From: Dialister sp. UBA734
GTDB lineage: Bacteria > Bacillota > Negativicutes > Veillonellales > Dialisteraceae
Direction of reading: 5' to 3'
Assembly (NCBI GenBank): GCA_002297935.1
Contig: DBLC01000143.1
Span: 1-14,722, forward strand
Length of the DNA stretch: 14,722 nt
The position numbers and the translations under genes are program-made. This document shows, one piece after another, positions 13,985-14,722 of this stretch (position 1 is the first letter of the stretch; every line of letters starts with the position of its first letter). The notes under the pieces were generated by a model that did not search any database, had not been told where the DNA came from, and saw only the letters and a list, made by a program, of their open reading frames with translations.

Positions 13985-14192
13985 CGTTGTTATTTGTCTG
14001 TTGTTGGTTGTTGGTTATTGGTTTACATCCCATGTCCATTTGTGTCAGTTTGCATACATGGAAATTACCATTGGTTTAGGGTTTCAGGTTTGTTATTGAT
14101 TAAACCTGAAACCAGTGACGTCATGTATTTGTGCGAATGAAATATAATGAACTCGGTAGATAAACCTCAAACCAACAACGAACAACCCTCAA
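13985..14192. repeat. Nested palindromic heptamer-repeat region after gatB
   Basis: The 226-bp gap after gatB holds 7-bp units TTGTTGG, TTGTTGG, TTATTGG (14001-14021) on the left and their rough complement (ACCAACAACGAACAACCC, 14171-14188) on the right. An inner perfect 12-bp inverted repeat, GGTTTCAGGTTT (14080-14091) with AAACCTGAAACC (14102-14113), has a 10-nt loop. GGTTTNN heptamers run at 14073-14091. No gene is seen in the gap. It may end gatCAB transcription by structure alone, since no T tract follows the inner stem. Confidence 0.65.
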
Positions 14193-14205
14193 TAAAAATC
14201 CATTT

Positions 14206-14529
14206 ATGATAAACGAAAAGAACGAAACGGAAAAAACAACCGTCCATGAAGAACCTCGTCGTATGTCCGATGAAGATGTACGAGAGTACCATGGACTCAC
14301 GCTGAATGAACAGGGAGAAGAGGAACGGAAAGAAGAACCTCATGAGAGCATTCATATCGAATTTGTAGATATCAAAACCATTCCCTGGTGGAAAAAAGCT
14401 CTCTACATCGCAGGCATTGTGGCCTTCTTGGCGCTGGTGCTGGCGGTGGCCTGGTTCTTTGTCGTCTGGGGTGCTCTGATTTTCCTGGCAGGGGCTGTGG
14501 TGTACCTGCTGAAGAAATACGTATTCTGA
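14206..14529 (+). CDS. Small membrane protein with charged N-terminal domain
   Basis: The product has 107 residues. The first 58 are very acidic and polar (EEPRRMSDEDVREYHGLTL, then QGEEERKEEPHES). WWKK at 61-64 precedes a long hydrophobic part, 65-102, that can form two membrane helices, ending KKYVF. The charged half is probably cytosolic. I do not recognise a family. The ATG at 14206 has no SD site: the 20 bases upstream are AT-rich and adjoin the heptamer palindrome. An internal ATG at 14263 (residue 20) has only a weak GAAGAA upstream. The coding character is good, so the gene is probably real, but its start is uncertain. It is followed by a repeat-derived hairpin with a T tract. In architecture it resembles the small membrane protein at 10259. 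Confidence 0.65.
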   Translation: MINEKNETEKTTVHEEPRRMSDEDVREYHGLTLNEQGEEERKEEPHESIHIEFVDIKTIPWWKKALYIAGIVAFLALVLAVAWFFVVWGALIFLAGAVVYLLKKYVF

Positions 14530-14570
14530 GTTCATGACGGCATAGCACAATTTGATATGTATCCACACAT

Positions 14571-14654
14571 AAAAAGGTGACTGGTAGCTCGTGACTGGTG
14601 ACTGGGATATTCACATCCCTGGTCATTGGGCATGGGTGTGCTGGTCGCCTTTTA
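14571..14654 (+). terminator. Long hairpin made from GGTGACT repeats, probable terminator of the 14206 gene
   Basis: AAAAAGGTGACTGG (14571-14584) and following repeats up to GGGA at 14607 pair with TCCCTGGTCATT... ending GGTCGCCTTTTA near 14653, around an 8-nt loop. The stem of about 36 bp has a few bulges and mismatches, and a T run closes it. Most differences between the arms are T-to-C or G-to-A changes that leave G-U pairs in the plus-strand RNA. The left arm is a copy of the heptamer repeat seen at 3324 and 4390. Confidence 0.65.
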
Positions 14655-14662
14655 TTATGGGA

Positions 14663-14706
14663 AAGGTTCTAAGGGTTCTAAGGGTTCTAAGGGTTCTAAG
14701 GGTTCT
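14663..14706. repeat. Nonamer tandem array AAGGGTTCT
   Basis: Four perfect AAGGGTTCT units (14671-14706) follow a first copy missing one G (14663-14670). The reverse complement, AACCCTTAG in register, resembles the units of copies A and B at 1213-1249 and 6954-6998. No gene is visible from 14530 to the window end. Confidence 0.85.
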
Positions 14707-14722
14707 CGCTCCGGTACATTTT

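Overview
The window looks like chromosomal DNA of a bacterium in the Firmicutes, most probably a diderm member of the class Negativicutes. This is inferred from moderate GC content, strong Shine-Dalgarno (SD) sites, a GatCAB operon, and many exported proteins of a style common in that group, including a BamE-like repeat protein and a possible surface-adhesin-E-like protein. No rRNA, tRNA or CRISPR array was seen.

Layout. Positions 1-1031 are one end of an IS66-family insertion sequence on the minus strand (tnpB plus a tnpC cut by the window edge). Positions 1032-1394 hold a palindromic intergenic repeat and the dapB promoter. Positions 1434-4340 are a diaminopimelate/lysine cluster, dapB-asd-dapA, ending in a bidirectional terminator shared with a convergent secreted M48 metalloprotease (4509-5618, minus). 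From 6057 to 10612 nearly everything encodes exported or membrane proteins of unknown function. First comes a stand-alone secreted protein (6057-6614) with its own promoter and a downstream terminator. It is followed by a tight five-gene run (7073-10612): a two-repeat BamE-like protein interrupted by an in-frame TAA, a large lipoprotein with an internal duplication, two further secreted proteins, and a small three-helix membrane protein, closed by a terminator. Positions 10783-13979 are gatC-gatA-gatB, the glutamyl/aspartyl-tRNA amidotransferase. A small membrane protein (14206-14529) and further repeats finish the window.

How the genes work together. DapB, Asd and DapA catalyse three of the early steps from aspartyl phosphate to tetrahydrodipicolinate, feeding lysine and meso-diaminopimelate for peptidoglycan. 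GatCAB converts mischarged Glu-tRNA(Gln) and/or Asp-tRNA(Asn). Between these housekeeping blocks lies an envelope-protein island. The five-gene exported cassette is the best candidate for an undescribed system, but its function cannot be read from sequence.

A second theme is short-unit repeats confined to intergenic gaps. Heptamer arrays (GGTGACT type; TTGTTGG/GGTTTNN type) and nonamer arrays (AACCTGAGC type; AAGGGTTCT type) are mostly arranged as large imperfect palindromes. Two of them bracket dapA as a perfect 29-bp inverted repeat. Two large palindromes (about 1046-1241 and 6878-7000) are homologous copies that differ by a block of about 100 bp.
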